In this document: piece by piece, positions 22,634 to 35,471 of the stretch
Layout of the letters: each line of letters starts with the position of its first letter
Position numbering within the stretch: the first letter of the stretch is position 1
NCBI RefSeq assembly: GCF_947242115.1
Contig: NC_074723.1
Span: 15,363,001 to 15,427,000 of the forward strand
DNA: 64,000 nucleotides
Source: Biomphalaria glabrata
Lineage: Eukaryota > Mollusca > Gastropoda > Planorbidae
Direction: 5' to 3'
Position numbers and translations under genes: made by a program
The notes under the pieces: model-generated
Database searches by the model: none
What the model was told of the DNA's origin: nothing
The model's input: the letters and a program-made list of their open reading frames with translations, nothing else

Positions 22634-24855
22634 TTCTTCTTTTTAAAGTGCTTAAGACTGATATCTACCGTAATAGGAACTCTAACTAACAACTCGTCCA
22701 CTTCTGGTTGTCTTGACTGGCACAACAAGTTCTCTAGACGTTGGTCTATAACTGTCTGTTTCATTTGTTCCAACAGTTTGCTGTTCATTGTCTTCATTGA
22801 TTTCGTCTGTATGTTTTTCCATCGTTTGTCTTTATGATGTAAGATCTGGGTGATGAATGTTTTTTTGACGACAACTGCTTTCTGCCATGTTTGTCCTAGA
22901 CGAACTCTCACTTTCTCTCCGACAGAGTAATCTTTAGGTAGTCTTACTTTTGCTTCGTATTTCACTTTGCTTCTCATCTGTCGTTCTTTTACTAATGTCT
23001 CTGCATTTTCAGCTATCGATAGTTTCATTAGTTTGGGATCAGTTGGAATGATGTCCCTGAGTCTTCTACTCATCAGTAGTTGTGATGGTGAATACGGCAG
23101 TCCGCTTATTGGAGTATTTCTATACTCGAGCAAAGCGAGATATGGATCCTTCCCACTTTTGTATGCTTTGTTGAATATCTGCTTTACGATAGGGCCTACC
23201 AACGTACACCTCACTTTGACCATTTGATTGAGGGTACCTATGGCTTGATGCTGTTATCTTACAACCCCACTCAGAAGCAAACTCTCTATATTGATAGCTG
23301 TTGAATGGCATATTGTCGCTCACTATTTCTTATGGTATGCCATATCTAGCAAAAATACCTTTCAGTGCCCTGATAACACATTCTGCTGTTTTGTTCTCCA
23401 GTCGTTTTATTTCAGGGTATTTGGAGAAATAGTCCACAACTAGCAAGTAGTCATTGTTCCGCCATTCAAACAAATCTGTCGCAACCTTTTTCCATGGTCT
23501 GTCTGGTACAGCATGAGGTAGCAATTTTTTCTTCACATTATTTCTTTTGAAACTCTCGTGGAACTTCATTCTGTTGCTTGACATCATGCACTTCGACGTC
23601 AATTAGTTTCAAAGCAATAGATGTCTTCATACCTAAAACTGGGTTTATTTCGTTCTTGGTCACATACAGATCTTTGACTCCCACATCGTCAAATTTAAAT
23701 GTGACCAATGCAACTCCCATCAGTTCTAATGCTTCATCCCCTAATGCTCGTAGGGTAGTATTTGAATGCTTTAACTATTAGTTTCTAAAGTGTTCCACTT
23801 TGACTCTGATATGACATTAGCTTGTGCTCCTGTGTTAATTTTCATTTTGACTATTTTTCCCATAATATTGACAACAACCATCCAAACTTTGACATTGTTG
23901 CCTCAAACCACAACTCATTTACTTGGCTTGCTTGACTTTCATCTTCCAGAAAATCAATAGCCTTCAAGTGTTTCAAACGACATTTTGCAGCGAAATGATT
24001 TCTCTTTCTACATTTTCGACATGTCTGTCCAAATGCTGGGCAATAGTATTTTCCGTGAGATCTACCACAAAATCTGCAATCTCTAATGATACTTTTTACA
24101 TGATTCTTTGCCATTTTCTCCTGTGAGCTTTTGACTGGCTTTCTATCTTCTGCCTTCTTTAATTTATAAGCAGCATCTACATGTAGTCCTTTCATATCTA
24201 TCATTTGGTTCTGCCTATGCTCGTCTGCACGAATTATATTTGCTGCGTTCTCTAAAGTTAAGTCTACGTCTCTTAGAAGTCTCTCTCTCTCACTCGATCT
24301 GACTGTATGCCACATACCAATCGACTCTGATGAGTTCCTCTCGAAGGTTGTCAAACTCTGTTCAAACGTTTCAACGTCCTTCTTATTTCTTGTGAAGAAT
24401 TTAAATCTGTCATACACAGTGTTGGAATTAGGCAAAAAAAATGATTATGAAACCTTTCAATTACTTTGTCTACAGTCTCATATTCACATACTTGAAAAGT
24501 ATTGTAGATGTCTCGAGCGGGTTCACCGATCAGGTGTAACAATAAAGCTTTTTTTACCAGCTCGGGCTTCGTATTCTTTTCAGTGGCGACCATAAACAGT
24601 TCAAAACTTTGTCTCTATTTTTTCCATCTTTCAGATAGATTACCGTCTAGTGACAACGGTTTAGGAGGATCGAATAATTCCATTATTTGTATAGATTCTG
24701 TGTCTAGATCTAAAACAAAATGAACTAACGACACCACTTTATACAAATAAAATATACTTTTAGCAATTTAACCCAATCAAGCACTATATCTGACACCTAA
24801 TCTGACACCAAATCTGACACCATGTTCTGTTGTCACAGATAAATAAATAAAATAC

Positions 24856-25029
24856 TGTAGGCATTAATTAATAATAACAATAATAATGACAGAGACTTTG
24901 TGTTTATACAAGTAGACATAGAAGACTTTTTGATTACGTCACATCCTACTTTCTCACAAAACATTCACAATAAACAATGTCGCAATATTAACATATAAGC
25001 ACATCCTTCCTTTTAAATTTGTTATCACA
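24856..25029 (-). repeat. LTR of the Gypsy element (5' LTR)
   Basis: Direct repeat of 22458-22633. On the coding strand it is followed by a tggtgtcaga sequence that may be the primer-binding region. The LTR may extend some 25 bp further to about 24829. Confidence 0.8.
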
Positions 25030-25140
25030 AGAACAGTGGACACCAGATGGAAAGAGACATTGCCAGTGACGGTCTTTGTGGAGACAGCTTACCGCTCAAT
25101 GCGCCGAACGGCGCGAGATGATGTAAGTTTAAGTAAGTAA
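25030..25140 (+). mobile_element. RTE-type LINE, 3' end of the copy interrupted by the Gypsy element
   Basis: gaacagtggacaccagatgg ... gcgccgaacggcgcgag matches 48745-48845, which encodes [16 protein letters not shown] ... [14 protein letters not shown] taagtaag tail follows. About 320 bp of the LINE between this and the part ending at 22450 are missing. Confidence 0.8.
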
Positions 25141-25149
25141 GTTAACTAA

Positions 25150-25690
25150 CATAGAGAGAAAAAGAGCAGTTTGGATCTCCTTTTTTTACAGGACTTTAGA
25201 TCATCTTACTTACCCACTGAACAGGCTGTAAGCTTTCATCAAGCCCTGGCTATAATTAAAAAAACAGAAATGGAAAAGTGGTTTGAGTGCTGGGACAAGT
25301 CCCTAAAAGCCTGTGGAGTCTGGGAGCGCATGAGGCGCCCTGACCGCACTTCCCCGTGGTGGAGGCTGTCCAGGCCTGAGCAAGCTATTATAGCACAGTG
25401 CAGGACATGCCATTTTCCTGTTGGCTCATATTTCTCGCGGCTATGGCCAAATTTTGATTCACGGTGCCCCCGCTGCGGGGAAGAAGAGGAAACCGTGCCT
25501 CATATTCTGTATGACTGCCCCAGACTTGCTGATCTCCGTCTCGACAGGTCTGGGAAACCCAAAATTCTCGACCTGTATGGCGACATATATGCACTACGCG
25601 ACAGCAGGGTTTCTGTCCAGGGCTTTTGCAAGAGAGGATTTGAGCCTTTCAAGCCCTCACCCAAATGGAGTTTGATGATGATGATGATCA
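25150..25690 (+). pseudogene. LINE C-terminus with zf-RVT finger (I/Jockey-type)
   Basis: An open + strand frame encodes the C-terminal part of a LINE polyprotein: YLPTEQAVSFHQALAIIKK, WWRLSRPEQAIIAQCRTCHF, then CPRCGEEEETVPHILYDCPR (about 25470-25530). The last is the C-x2-C-x8-H-x4-C finger found after the reverse transcriptase and RNase H of I/Jockey-type elements. A TGATGATGATGA repeat ends it at about 25690. It is severely 5'-truncated but the remaining frame is intact, which suggests a relatively young copy. Confidence 0.82.
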
Positions 25691-26205
25691 ACTTACTTAA
25701 ACAGTGGGAATTAATGGCCACATCTTCAATGTTGTCGATCACCTCAAGTCCATGTGCAGCACAGTGTCCAACGATGCGCTACTGTCTACAGAAACAGACA
25801 ACCGTCTCGATACGCCCAACAACGCTTTAGGTCACCTCCGACTGAGAGTATGTAAGAGTAATTAAGTCTCTTGGCTTACCAAGAAAATCAGTGTCTATAA
25901 AGCAGTGGTTCTCACACAACTTTCGCATGGTAGGTGTCACCTAGGGCTCCTCGAAGGACTCCATCAAAGGTGCCTTCGCTCCATAATGGTCATACGCTGG
26001 CAAGACTACCTCACAAATAACCATTTTCCGTTAGAGGATGGTGTGGAAAGTACAGAAGCATTACTTACCATTCGACAGCTGCGCTGGGTCAGACACCTAT
26101 CTCGTATGGGGGATGACCGTATGCCAAGGACGATCACTTTTTGGCAAGCTTAAAGGAAGATGGCGTAAGAGAGGTGCCCCCGACCCGGAAGAGCTTTAAT
26201 TTGCC
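25691..26205 (+). mobile_element. LINE fragment (zinc-finger family), post-RT region
   Basis: The + strand encodes STVSNDALLSTETDNRLDT and LGHLRLRV, then after a stop KISVYKAVVLTQL. It continues HQRCLRSIMVIRWQDYLTNN, LRWVRHLSRMGDDRMPR and finally GKLKGRWRKRGAP. This is the standard order of the region after the reverse-transcriptase core of the family whose C-terminus is seen at 10968. It lies immediately downstream of another LINE end, continuing the nested retroelement block. Confidence 0.8.
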
Positions 26206-26374
26206 CATTTAGACTCTGACACAGAGGAAAGGAGCTGACAGCAGATTGCCTCAAATGAGAATAAGCAGGTGCGAGTTCTATGACGGTTTGATTATATAGG
26301 TATCTCGTAATACCTTCTTTCAAATAACAGTTGGTAGATAGAAAGAAACTAAATTGTGTACATTTCATATAATT

Positions 26375-26513
26375 GCTCTGATCTTTAAGGGAACAATCAA
26401 TCAGTATGTGATCATGGAACAATACATTCTGATTCTACTAAGCTCTGATCTTAAGGGAACAATCAATCAGTAGGCCTATGTGATCATGGAACAATACATT
26501 CTGATTCTACTAA
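26375..26513. repeat. Two-copy tandem duplication, about 67-72 bp
   Basis: The unit gctctgatctt-aagggaacaatcaatcagta ... acattctgattctactaa is present twice, with a 5-bp insertion in the second copy. It lies just upstream of the SLC7A4-like coding start. The rest of 26206-26568 shows nothing else. Confidence 0.9.
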
Positions 26514-26568
26514 CTCATCCCAGAAAACAAAACTAATCACATAATTGGGAATACTTTTTTTTTTTCAG

Positions 26569-29500
26569 ATGGATTTTATCAAACGTCAGCTGAGCAGAAT
26601 CACTAGGGTCAAAACCATACCAGAAGATCTTCATGAGACCTCACTTCGTCGATGCCTAAACACATTTGACATCACTCTCTTAGGCATTGGTCACATGATC
26701 GGTGCTGGCATCTATGTTTTGACAGGTAATGGTCATTACCTGGCATCCCTTATTTAATCTTAGGTTATTTTCCCATAATGATTTTTTTGAAATATATAGT
26801 AGGCCTAATATATATTGTGTAAAAAAAAAAGTATATCAAAATAGTTTTAAAATATATGCATGTACATCATTACTCTCTTCACAGTCACAGGTTCACATTC
26901 AATTGCCAGCCTACTGTCTATGTATAGATCAAGAAAGACCTAAAATATTTGTAATGTTATGTTGTCTTACCTTTTTATCAATTCTTTTCTGTAGGAACTG
27001 TGGTAAGAGAAAAAGCTGGACCCTCAGCGGTCCTCAGTTTTCTGTTTGCTGGTACAGCAGCCTTGCTTAGTGCATTGTGCTATGCAGAGTTTGGTGCTAG
27101 GATACCAAAAGGTAAAGTCAGTAGATTATTGAAAAAGAATTCGATATTATATATACCAGCATAGTTAAATAACTCTTTAACTTTTTAAATCTAATAGCGT
27201 TTTAAAAGTGTACATTTATTTTATCTTTAAAGCTGGTTCAGCATACTCTTACACATATGTAACCATTGGAGAAATTTGGGGCTTTCTGATTGGATGGAAT
27301 ATTATTCTTGAGCACATGATAGGCGCTGCATCTGTGGCCAGAGCATGGAGTGGGGCCATGGATGCGATTTTTAACCAGGCCATCCGCAATGGAACTATTG
27401 AGCATATTGGTAAGCACATACTGTGCTTTTTTTTGGATAAACGTAGAAACATGTAAATATGTTCTTACAAGCTCGATTTTTCTTAGTTAGTAAAATCTGT
27501 TCTGCCATTCTTAATTTTTAAAAAGGCTCTAGAGTCTATTAAGTCTATATTGTATATATTATCCCACTGACCCATTCTGTTCACACTATAGTGACTATTC
27601 ACTTCTAGGATTACATCTAGAGGTAGATGATACTAAGATTGCAAGCTTTTATATTAATAAATCCCCCCCCCCCTTTTTTTTTTCCAGCCTTGTTTGCAAA
27701 TAGCCCTTTTTTAAACACAGCAATCAGTTAAGACCTTAGTCTACCATGTCGAAAATAGCTACTTTTTCATTGCATCTTCATGATAGTATATTTAAGTATA
27801 TTATTTTAGATTTACCAAACATAAAAATGTATTAGTGAACACAAATTGAGTAGATGTATTTCTATTTGCAGGTCGTCTCTCTCAGGATAATGAATGGATC
27901 TCTGAATATCCTGATATGGTTGCAATGGGCATTACATTGATAGCATTTCTTATTATTGGGTTTGGTGCCAAGATTTCTGTCAACTTCAATAGTGTGTTCA
28001 CCATCCTTAATGCCCTGGTTCTGGCTTTTATCATCATCATTGGATTCACATTTGCAGATCCCAGCTTATGGTCTTCTAGCTCAGGGTTTGTTGGTGTATT
28101 TCAATTAATGTTGATACAAGAAAGAAATATTTTTTGTTCAGATACTTCTAAAATATACAAATGAAAACATTGTTAACAGAATAGACCCTAATACCCAGGT
28201 AATTGGTCTCAAAAGACTAGTTGTTAAGGAGTGTTGTGTTCAGAGGATACTGAAGAAAGGAAGCATTAATTTTTTATATTGGTCTATCATAATTTATGTT
28301 AAAACTACAGATGATCTAGAGACATGAAAGAGTAAAGAAATGTTTTTGTTGTGAGTTAAATTCTGTATAAATATCAGTACTATTAGACATCTATCTCATT
28401 TTAAGTTAAATCTGTGAATATTGTAATAAAAGTTTTATTGAGTTTTTGTTTACAAGAGAAATTTTTTCAGGTTGCTTAAAGTTTATTTATTAAAAAATTT
28501 GTATGCCTTCATCTGTTTAGTTGTACTAGCTGTTTTGAACTTCGAGACAACGAATGATTATCAACATTAGTTTAATGAATTAGCAGTTCATTTTTTGAAT
28601 GAATTTTGATATAAATGATAGTTTACCCTTTACTATGACAAGTTGAACCTGTATGACTAGCACTATGCACTCATTCTGCATAATTTTCCCACACCTGAGG
28701 TGACATCGTTTTATGAAGTGGCTGAAATCAGGAATATGAGTCCTAGTCCATTGTAAAATATTTCAAATGTATCCACCAGACTTAATATCCTCAGTCTAAT
28801 GTTTAACTAGTCAGCTATTCCTGTGTTTATATTTTCATATATTTCTTTTCTCTACAGTCATGGAGGATTTTTTCCATTTGGATTTTCTGGAACACTCTCA
28901 GGGGCTGCCACTTGTTTCTTTGCCTATATAGGTTTTGAAGGTATAGCCATTGCCAGTGAGGAGGCCAGAGACCCTGAGAAAAGTATTCCACGAGCCACAG
29001 TTTTGTCCTTGCTAACTGTGACAACCTTGTACCTGCTAGTTACAGCAGCCTTAACCTTGATGATTCCCTATTATGAGACAAATACATCAGGTACTGTAGA
29101 GTTAACTGTATTTAGTCTCTCATTGTGGGTGTGATTCATTTTGTTGCAGGGGTAATAATATCTATCAAATAAAGCCTGATTGAGTTAACATTGGAATGCT
29201 AATGAAATAGAGTCTGTAAAGAGGCTGGGTAATATTATAACTGTTCTGCAATGGTCCTTGTGGTGTACACCAACACACCATTTCATGTGGGAAATAAACA
29301 GACTGTTGAGAGATAGACAGACTTTACTTGCATTGGGTATGGTTGTTGAAAAGAAAGCTGTGTGTACAATGGAATCTGTATGTCTGTGTGTTTGAACCTT
29401 GTTTTTGAGTTGCTCACAACACTTGTGTATAGCTCCATAACTTGGGTGCTCTTAAGGAGGGCATCTGAGGCTTCTTGAAAATGTCTTTGAAAGCTGCCTG

Positions 29501-32500
29501 TGCTCCATAATAGATATATGCTAGAAAGGCTATGTTACAAATAAATGTGTTCTGCTGGAAATGGTGTAGACTGTGTAGAAATATAATTTACTGTTTAACT
29601 GGAAACACATTTGAGACCCAAAAAATGCTAAGAGAGAACAGATGTCGAAAAGAGAATTCTTATAAAATATCTTATAAAATACAAATGCTCTTTAAAAAAA
29701 AGAGTATTATTAAATAGACCCATTGTGGGCAATGATTATGTCTGCATAAAGATTGGCAAAATATGCAGGTTGCAAATGGGTCCTCATAGTCACAAGAAAT
29801 ACTGCACTTATTCTTAATTATTGGAATCAAAGACAATGTTGTATGCTTGAAACACATAAAATGTTCTACCTTGGCTTTGTTCAGTGTCTACTTTGATCAA
29901 TTGTCTTGTTTGCAATTTTTTAAATGTCATTGAATACAGAAGTATTTCAGTTAAATTTTAGCCTCATGTTAGTTTAAGAGCTAAAACTATTTACATCAAG
30001 AATGGCGACTGGTCTGACATGTTTAGATTCTATCTAAAGACAGGAGTTTCTGGCTGAATGATCAATAATTTGATATTAAAATTATATTCAGAAAAAAAAT
30101 ACCTTGTACTAGCCTACTGGGATTTTTCCTTGTGCTCTGCTTGACAGAAAGTACATTGCTTCCCACTTTTTCTTCTTTGTTTTGTCTCTTACATTGTATT
30201 ACTGGGTCTCAGTATTTTAACTGGTCTGGTTCTTCTAGCTATTTGCTCTAACAGCATTGACATGAACCCAACCATGACAATCCCATTTCTACATTCTTCT
30301 TTAATAATATAATATTAGAGAACTCATTCATTTTTTAATTCTTGCATTTTTATCATAAATTTTGATGTATGGATATATATTAATTAACTCTGAATCTAGG
30401 AAGTAGCTTTATTTCTGTTTGGAGTTTTTCAATGCTTTTTTTCTTATTTTTTATTTTAACTTGGCTCCATTACAAATATTTAGTAACCTTTTAATCTATA
30501 AGAATAGTATCTAGTTATACATTAGTCTATAAGAAAGAAAGGTGAAAATTTAAGAAAAAAGGAATCAACTTTTGCCTATTAAGGTCTTCTAAAATGTTAA
30601 GTTTGATGCACTAATTAATGAAAAAAAGTATTTGGATACAGTTCTATTTTGGCAAACATACACCTAAAGATTCTAAAATTCTAGTGCTAGTACTTGTTAA
30701 GATTCTCATAGACTTAACTTTTTGAAAAAATTATTGAACATAATTGTATTTATGTGTATAGTTGAGATCATAAACTACAAAATTAAATTACTTTTATAAG
30801 GTTTATCATAACATGCCTTTCACCTACTTTTATCTTTTTTTTTCTTCTCTTTTCTATTTTGCTGTTGCAGTCACGTGATCCTACACGTTCATATTTTTGC
30901 ATGTGATTAAAAACATAAGTATTGATTAAGTATTGATTATTATAATTATACTTTTATTTATATTTCTTTGTCAGCTGCTTTTCCTTTCGCTTTTGATGAG
31001 GTTGGAGCCCACTGGGCTAAATACATTGTTGCTGTTGGCACACTCTTAGGGATCAGCACATCACTTTTAGGCTCAGCATTCTCCCTGCCTAGATCAGTGT
31101 ATGCTATGGCTGAGGATGGGCTACTTTTTGGCTTCTTCAGCTTTGTACACTCCAAAACTCAGGTTTGAATTTTTTAGTTTGCAATTAGTACATGAAATAA
31201 CTTAGAGAAAAAAGATTTAGCTAGTTGTTTTGTTTTGTTGTTTTTTTTTGGAGGGGGGCGGGGGGCTTATCGTGATTACAATTTCATTTTATCAATGAAT
31301 CATTAATACTTTTCCATTATAGATAGTAAGCTTTTTAAGATTTTACTAAGCATGTACAAGTAGGACCCACAGCATTGTGCCTAGTCGTGCCATTTGCATG
31401 CTGGACTGTCGTTCGGGTTTATCAATGGTCCCGGGTTCAAACCCTGTCTGCTCCCATCCCCCGTCATCCTGCAGTAAATTATCTTCAACTATGAAGGAAC
31501 ATCCAAAACATGTAAAACATTTTAAAAACAACAATCTATGTTTGTGCTATAAAGATTTCTTTCTTTTATCTCATTGCCATTTGTTCCACCCGACTCAAAT
31601 ATGGCAACACCTGATGTTTCTAACTTTGTTCAAAGTAGTTTCTTTGGATTGTTTTTATCCCATGCGCTGCACTTTTTCTTATGTTGGAGTGAAATTTTCA
31701 CTTTTGCCCTTTGGCTTGAAAGTGTGTTTTCATATCAATTTAAGTATCAAAAGGTTGTCAATAGCGGTGTATAGTTATATTTAAGAAGGTTTTCAATAGC
31801 TGTATATAGTTATATTTAAGAAGGGTGTCTGATAAATTTTAGATTCTAGAAGGTTGTTTGTTTTTAATTTTCTGTTTATCTGATACTACAATTTTCAGAC
31901 TCCCATCTATGCTGTCATTGTTTTTGGGGCTTTATCAGCTCTGATGGCTTTACTTTTTGAAATCACTACACTCGTGGAATTCATGAGCATTGGGACCCTG
32001 TTTGGCTACACTATAGTAGCTGCTAGCATCATCATATTGCGCTACCAGCCTGTCAGTAAATGTCAATTTAAGGTAAATAAGATACATTTAATTCAATTAA
32101 CTACAATTATTTATTGTTGCATAATTTAGGGTTATCACTTTTTGTAAGAAAGTTTTTACTATTCATTGGACAAACATTTTTACAATGTAACTGTGGCTCT
32201 TGGTAGTTGTTAGGATATGTAAATGTGTAACTCATAGGGTCAAATAAATCAATAATGCACACAGTAAAGTTAAGTGGGGCGACCAAATTAACTGTCATAT
32301 CTGATAAGCTAAACACTGATTTACAAGAGCTTACATTGTGGTAAAATCAATTAACATATCAGCTATTGCTTAGACCAAAAAAAGTGAAGAGAATGTGTTG
32401 ACAGCACCAGTCTTTACTAAAACAACAAACTTTAATGTTATATTATAGAAAGCTGAAAAAGCTAATTTTTTTTCTATTAAACATTGTAGAATTTATTTAA

Positions 32501-32531
32501 ACATTTGCATCTTATTAGCCAAGTGTTAATT

Positions 32532-32576
<45 letters not shown>

Positions 32577-35471
32577 TCAATTTAAAAAAAAAAGAATCAG
32601 TTGATGATAAGAAAAAATATTTTTCTTTTATTGATACCACTAATCTGCACTTATGGTGACCATTGTCTATCAATTACTTATTTAAGAAAACAAAACAAAG
32701 TATCAATCCATTTGTGCTTAGTGCGCTTCCTTGAATATAATGTAAGTTTAAATTACACTTGACATGTTTAGATATATGATGTTAATGTACTGATATTACA
32801 ATAAAGATTATTGAGGAAGATGTCATTTATTGTTTATTTACCAAAGCTCAGAGCTGAAGAAACTCAGACTGAAGCTGCTGAACCAGTGGATACATCAGTG
32901 GTAAATGTTTCTGAGACCACACCACTGTCCAAATCAGACCCATCTACTCCTGTTAAGGTAAATACAATGTAGTTATTTGATTATGCAAGCCAATAGTTTT
33001 CAGCTATGTTCAAATAAATTTAATAACAGCAATCAAGTTTACAATAATTTGAGCTACAGTGTAGTCCATGAGATTACCTGGCTCTAGGTTGGTAACTGAC
33101 ATCTTTTTATGGAATAGGCCCACAGGTATGTTAACCTAAGAACCTAGTTTGCAAGTCCTAGACACACAAAACAGTTTTAAAGTATAGCTTATTACTTTAT
33201 ACCTAAAACATGTTTAAAATATAAATTTTTACTTCTGAGACAATTATTAATGAAGAAAATCTTGTAGAAAATTTTGCTTTAAAATCAAGTATATTAATTA
33301 AAAAAAATTATTTCTGAAAGTCTTATTCAAAACACTCTCAAAATTAATTATTTTATTGATTATATAGACAGATAAAAGTGGTCTTTTACCAAAGTCGAAA
33401 AGCCATGATGATTTTGGACGTCTGAGACAAAACCTAAGGGAGGTGCCTATTCTGAGGAGATTTGAGCCAGGAGATGGAGTCAAGAGTGCAGTTGTGCTCA
33501 TGGGACTGTTTATGGTTGGACTAATGCTGGTAGTTATAGAAGGAGCAGAATATTTGAGAGTAAGACTTTATTGTTCTTTTGTTTTAATTCCTCGTATAAT
33601 TTATATATATGCTTTCAAAAAAAGAAGACGTATGCCCACTAATTGTTCAGTTCTCATTTACTTAATCACAGTTTCAAGTTGGTTTTTATTGTCATTTTTT
33701 TAATATTTTTGTTTAGAACTACATTGTCAATATTATTTTATTCATTTTAATACTGATCTTATTAAAACATTTTTTTTTTGGTCACAACCCTGTTTGATAA
33801 AATTAATTCAAGGATCTCTAACATTATAATCACTGAAGACATGCTGTTGTAATTTATGGGTTGAAAACCATTTACCTAACTTATGTTTTTTTATGTAACC
33901 TTATACGAATTTAACCTTTTTTTGTCAGACTGCTACATGGTGGGCTGTTTTACTTGTGATAGTGTTTAGTCTACTGATAGTCATCTTCTACTTGGTGATA
34001 GTGGCTCATGAGAAGAATGATGCTTTTCTCACATTTCAGGTAGGTCTTTTGCCTGATACAAAATAATTCAATAAAGGTGTGTCTTCTAAATTTCTGAGTG
34101 AGATAACTGTGCTGGTGATTGATTATCATCTGCAGAATTTTTTTTTTTCATTTACAGATTCCATTTGTTCCACTCATTCCTGCTTTGAGTATGCTGATAA
34201 ACATTGCTCTCATGTTGTCTTTGACATATTTGACATGGTTACGGCTGGTCATCTGGATCACAGTGGGTAAGTTATTTTTTGGATTTCCTCTACCTCTTTC
34301 TTAACACATGTGAGATGTTATAAATTTGTAATGAATGGATTCAAATATTAATATTTCACAGCATATATTTGTGTTTTTTTGTTTTTTTTTAATTTTACTT
34401 GATTTGAAATACATGATTAATGTAAAGTGGCAGCTATCTTTATAAGTGTTAATATAAATATTAAACATGCTTATGTTTTATTTTACTGCTCAAAATTCTG
34501 TGGAACATTCATTTTTGTTAATCTGCATTTTCCTATTCAAGATTTCATGTTAACCCAGGGTGGAATTATGGAGAGGGAAGGTGGGGCTACTTAACTTGTT
34601 TACCTTAATTATTCCTTTATGTGTATGTTAAGCAGCCACATACTCAATCAATTGGGATTGAGTCCCATACTTAACCATATTTTTTTATATGCTGAATTCA
34701 GCTTCTTCTAAATTAAGTTATATTATTTTAAGGGCTAATTGTATCCTCTTTGACTAGTGTACATTGAACATCTGCAAACACTACAAATCAGTTATGACAA
34801 GAAGCATTTGTAGAAATGTTATATCTGAGATATTAGGAACATACAAAATGTTGTAAGGCAGAAAGGAAAAATAGAATTAGCACACATTACCAGCACATAG
34901 ATTTTGTTTTTCTGGGGATCTACTAATTAGTTCCATAAAATTGAGTCCTAAAGTCATAGAATTATACTAAGTAGGTATTCTTTTCTTTTATAACTCAACA
35001 CCCAAATCAAGACTTTGTTTCTCTGCCTTTACCAAAGTTGTGATTGTTTTGACAAGTTTTTGTTCTTGTTAGTTATAGTTATTTGTAAACATCATTTTAA
35101 TGTTATATGAGTGTGGAGATATTATTGAGGAAGGATAGCAAGGGGTTTGTGGGTCCAGGAGTTGAACAATGTGAGATCCATTTAACTTTGGGTAGAATGG
35201 GTTTCTTTACTTTTTTATTCTGCACCTTAATATACTCTTTTTATGAACTTACATAAACTGAATATATTTTTATTTATATTCTCCAGGCTTACTTCTGTAC
35301 TTTGTCTATGGTATCCATTATAGTAGAGAGAACAAAAAGATTCAAGGCTATGGACCAATGGTTGAGTACAAAGGAGATGCAGCCTTACCTGAAAGTACAA
35401 TGTCTGGAATGACAGAAGAGGTTAAGGAGTTGCAGCCACCTCGAAAAGATGAGGGACTGTATCAACAATAA
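26569..35471 (+). CDS. SLC7A4: SLC7A4-like amino-acid transporter, 12 coding exons, 655 aa
   Basis: Exons: 26569-26725, 26995-27111, 27233-27409, 27872-28085, 28858-29090, 30975-31162, 31899-32072, 32847-32957, 33368-33559, 33929-34039, 34158-34266, 35287-35471. All have GT..AG borders and compatible phases, total 1968 nt. The protein belongs to the SLC7 cationic amino-acid transporter group (APC superfamily, about 14 membrane segments). Seen: [19 protein letters not shown] (24-42), [11 protein letters not shown] (43-53), [17 protein letters not shown], and [15 protein letters not shown] (247-261), the family signature. The tail [15 protein letters not shown]...TWLRLVIW and YGIHYSREN resembles vertebrate SLC7A4 more than SLC7A1-3. 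SLC7A4 itself has shown little transport activity, so the substrate is uncertain. A hydrophilic Thr/Ser/Glu-rich loop (exon 8) is variable. The ATG immediately follows the acceptor cag, so the 5'UTR lies in an unseen upstream exon. Exon 4 uses the weak donor GG|gtttgt. Confidence 0.95.
29390..29845 (+). mobile_element. Old LINE remnant in transporter intron 5
   Basis: It contains recognisable but badly decayed blocks of the zinc-finger LINE family. The ...ctcataatagatatatgctagaaagg... part matches the RW-QDKVTN region. The end at 29735-29835 corresponds to the finger tail seen at 12388-12500. There are many stops, and no TSD was found. Confidence 0.5.
31367..31533 (+). mobile_element. tRNA-derived SINE, family 2 (transporter intron 6)
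   Basis: The tRNA-like head has a B-box-like gggttcaaacc at 31433-31443. The shared body gaaggaacatccaaaacatg and an A-rich tail follow. Same family as 5937. Confidence 0.8.
32537..32577. repeat. (TA)n(CA)n microsatellite in transporter intron 7
   Basis: About eleven TA units are followed by about eight AC units. Confidence 0.95.

Larger units (their letters stand above)
22458..25029 (-). mobile_element. Ty3/Gypsy LTR retrotransposon, broken
   Basis: This element is read on the - strand. Its ends carry direct repeats of about 175 bp (22458-22633 and 24856-25029) differing by roughly a dozen bases by eye. The pair begins TGTGATAAC on the coding strand. Parts recognised are a gag-like region with paired zinc knuckles (about 24590-23850) and an integrase core followed by its C-terminal tail (about 23600-22620). 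It is broken and incomplete, with at least half a dozen breaks. The family is Ty3/Gypsy, close to the retropepsin/integrase type seen in many invertebrates. The LTR divergence suggests a moderately old insertion. It sits inside a LINE copy. Confidence 0.85.

Noticed and set aside
27208-27456. 82-aa ORF as a separate small gene
   Set aside because: It is transporter exon 3 read through into intron sequence.
31433-31443. tRNA genes suggested by B-box-like words (also at 45480, 61584)
   Set aside because: Each lies in the head of a repeated SINE with no complete cloverleaf; none is supported as a functional tRNA gene.
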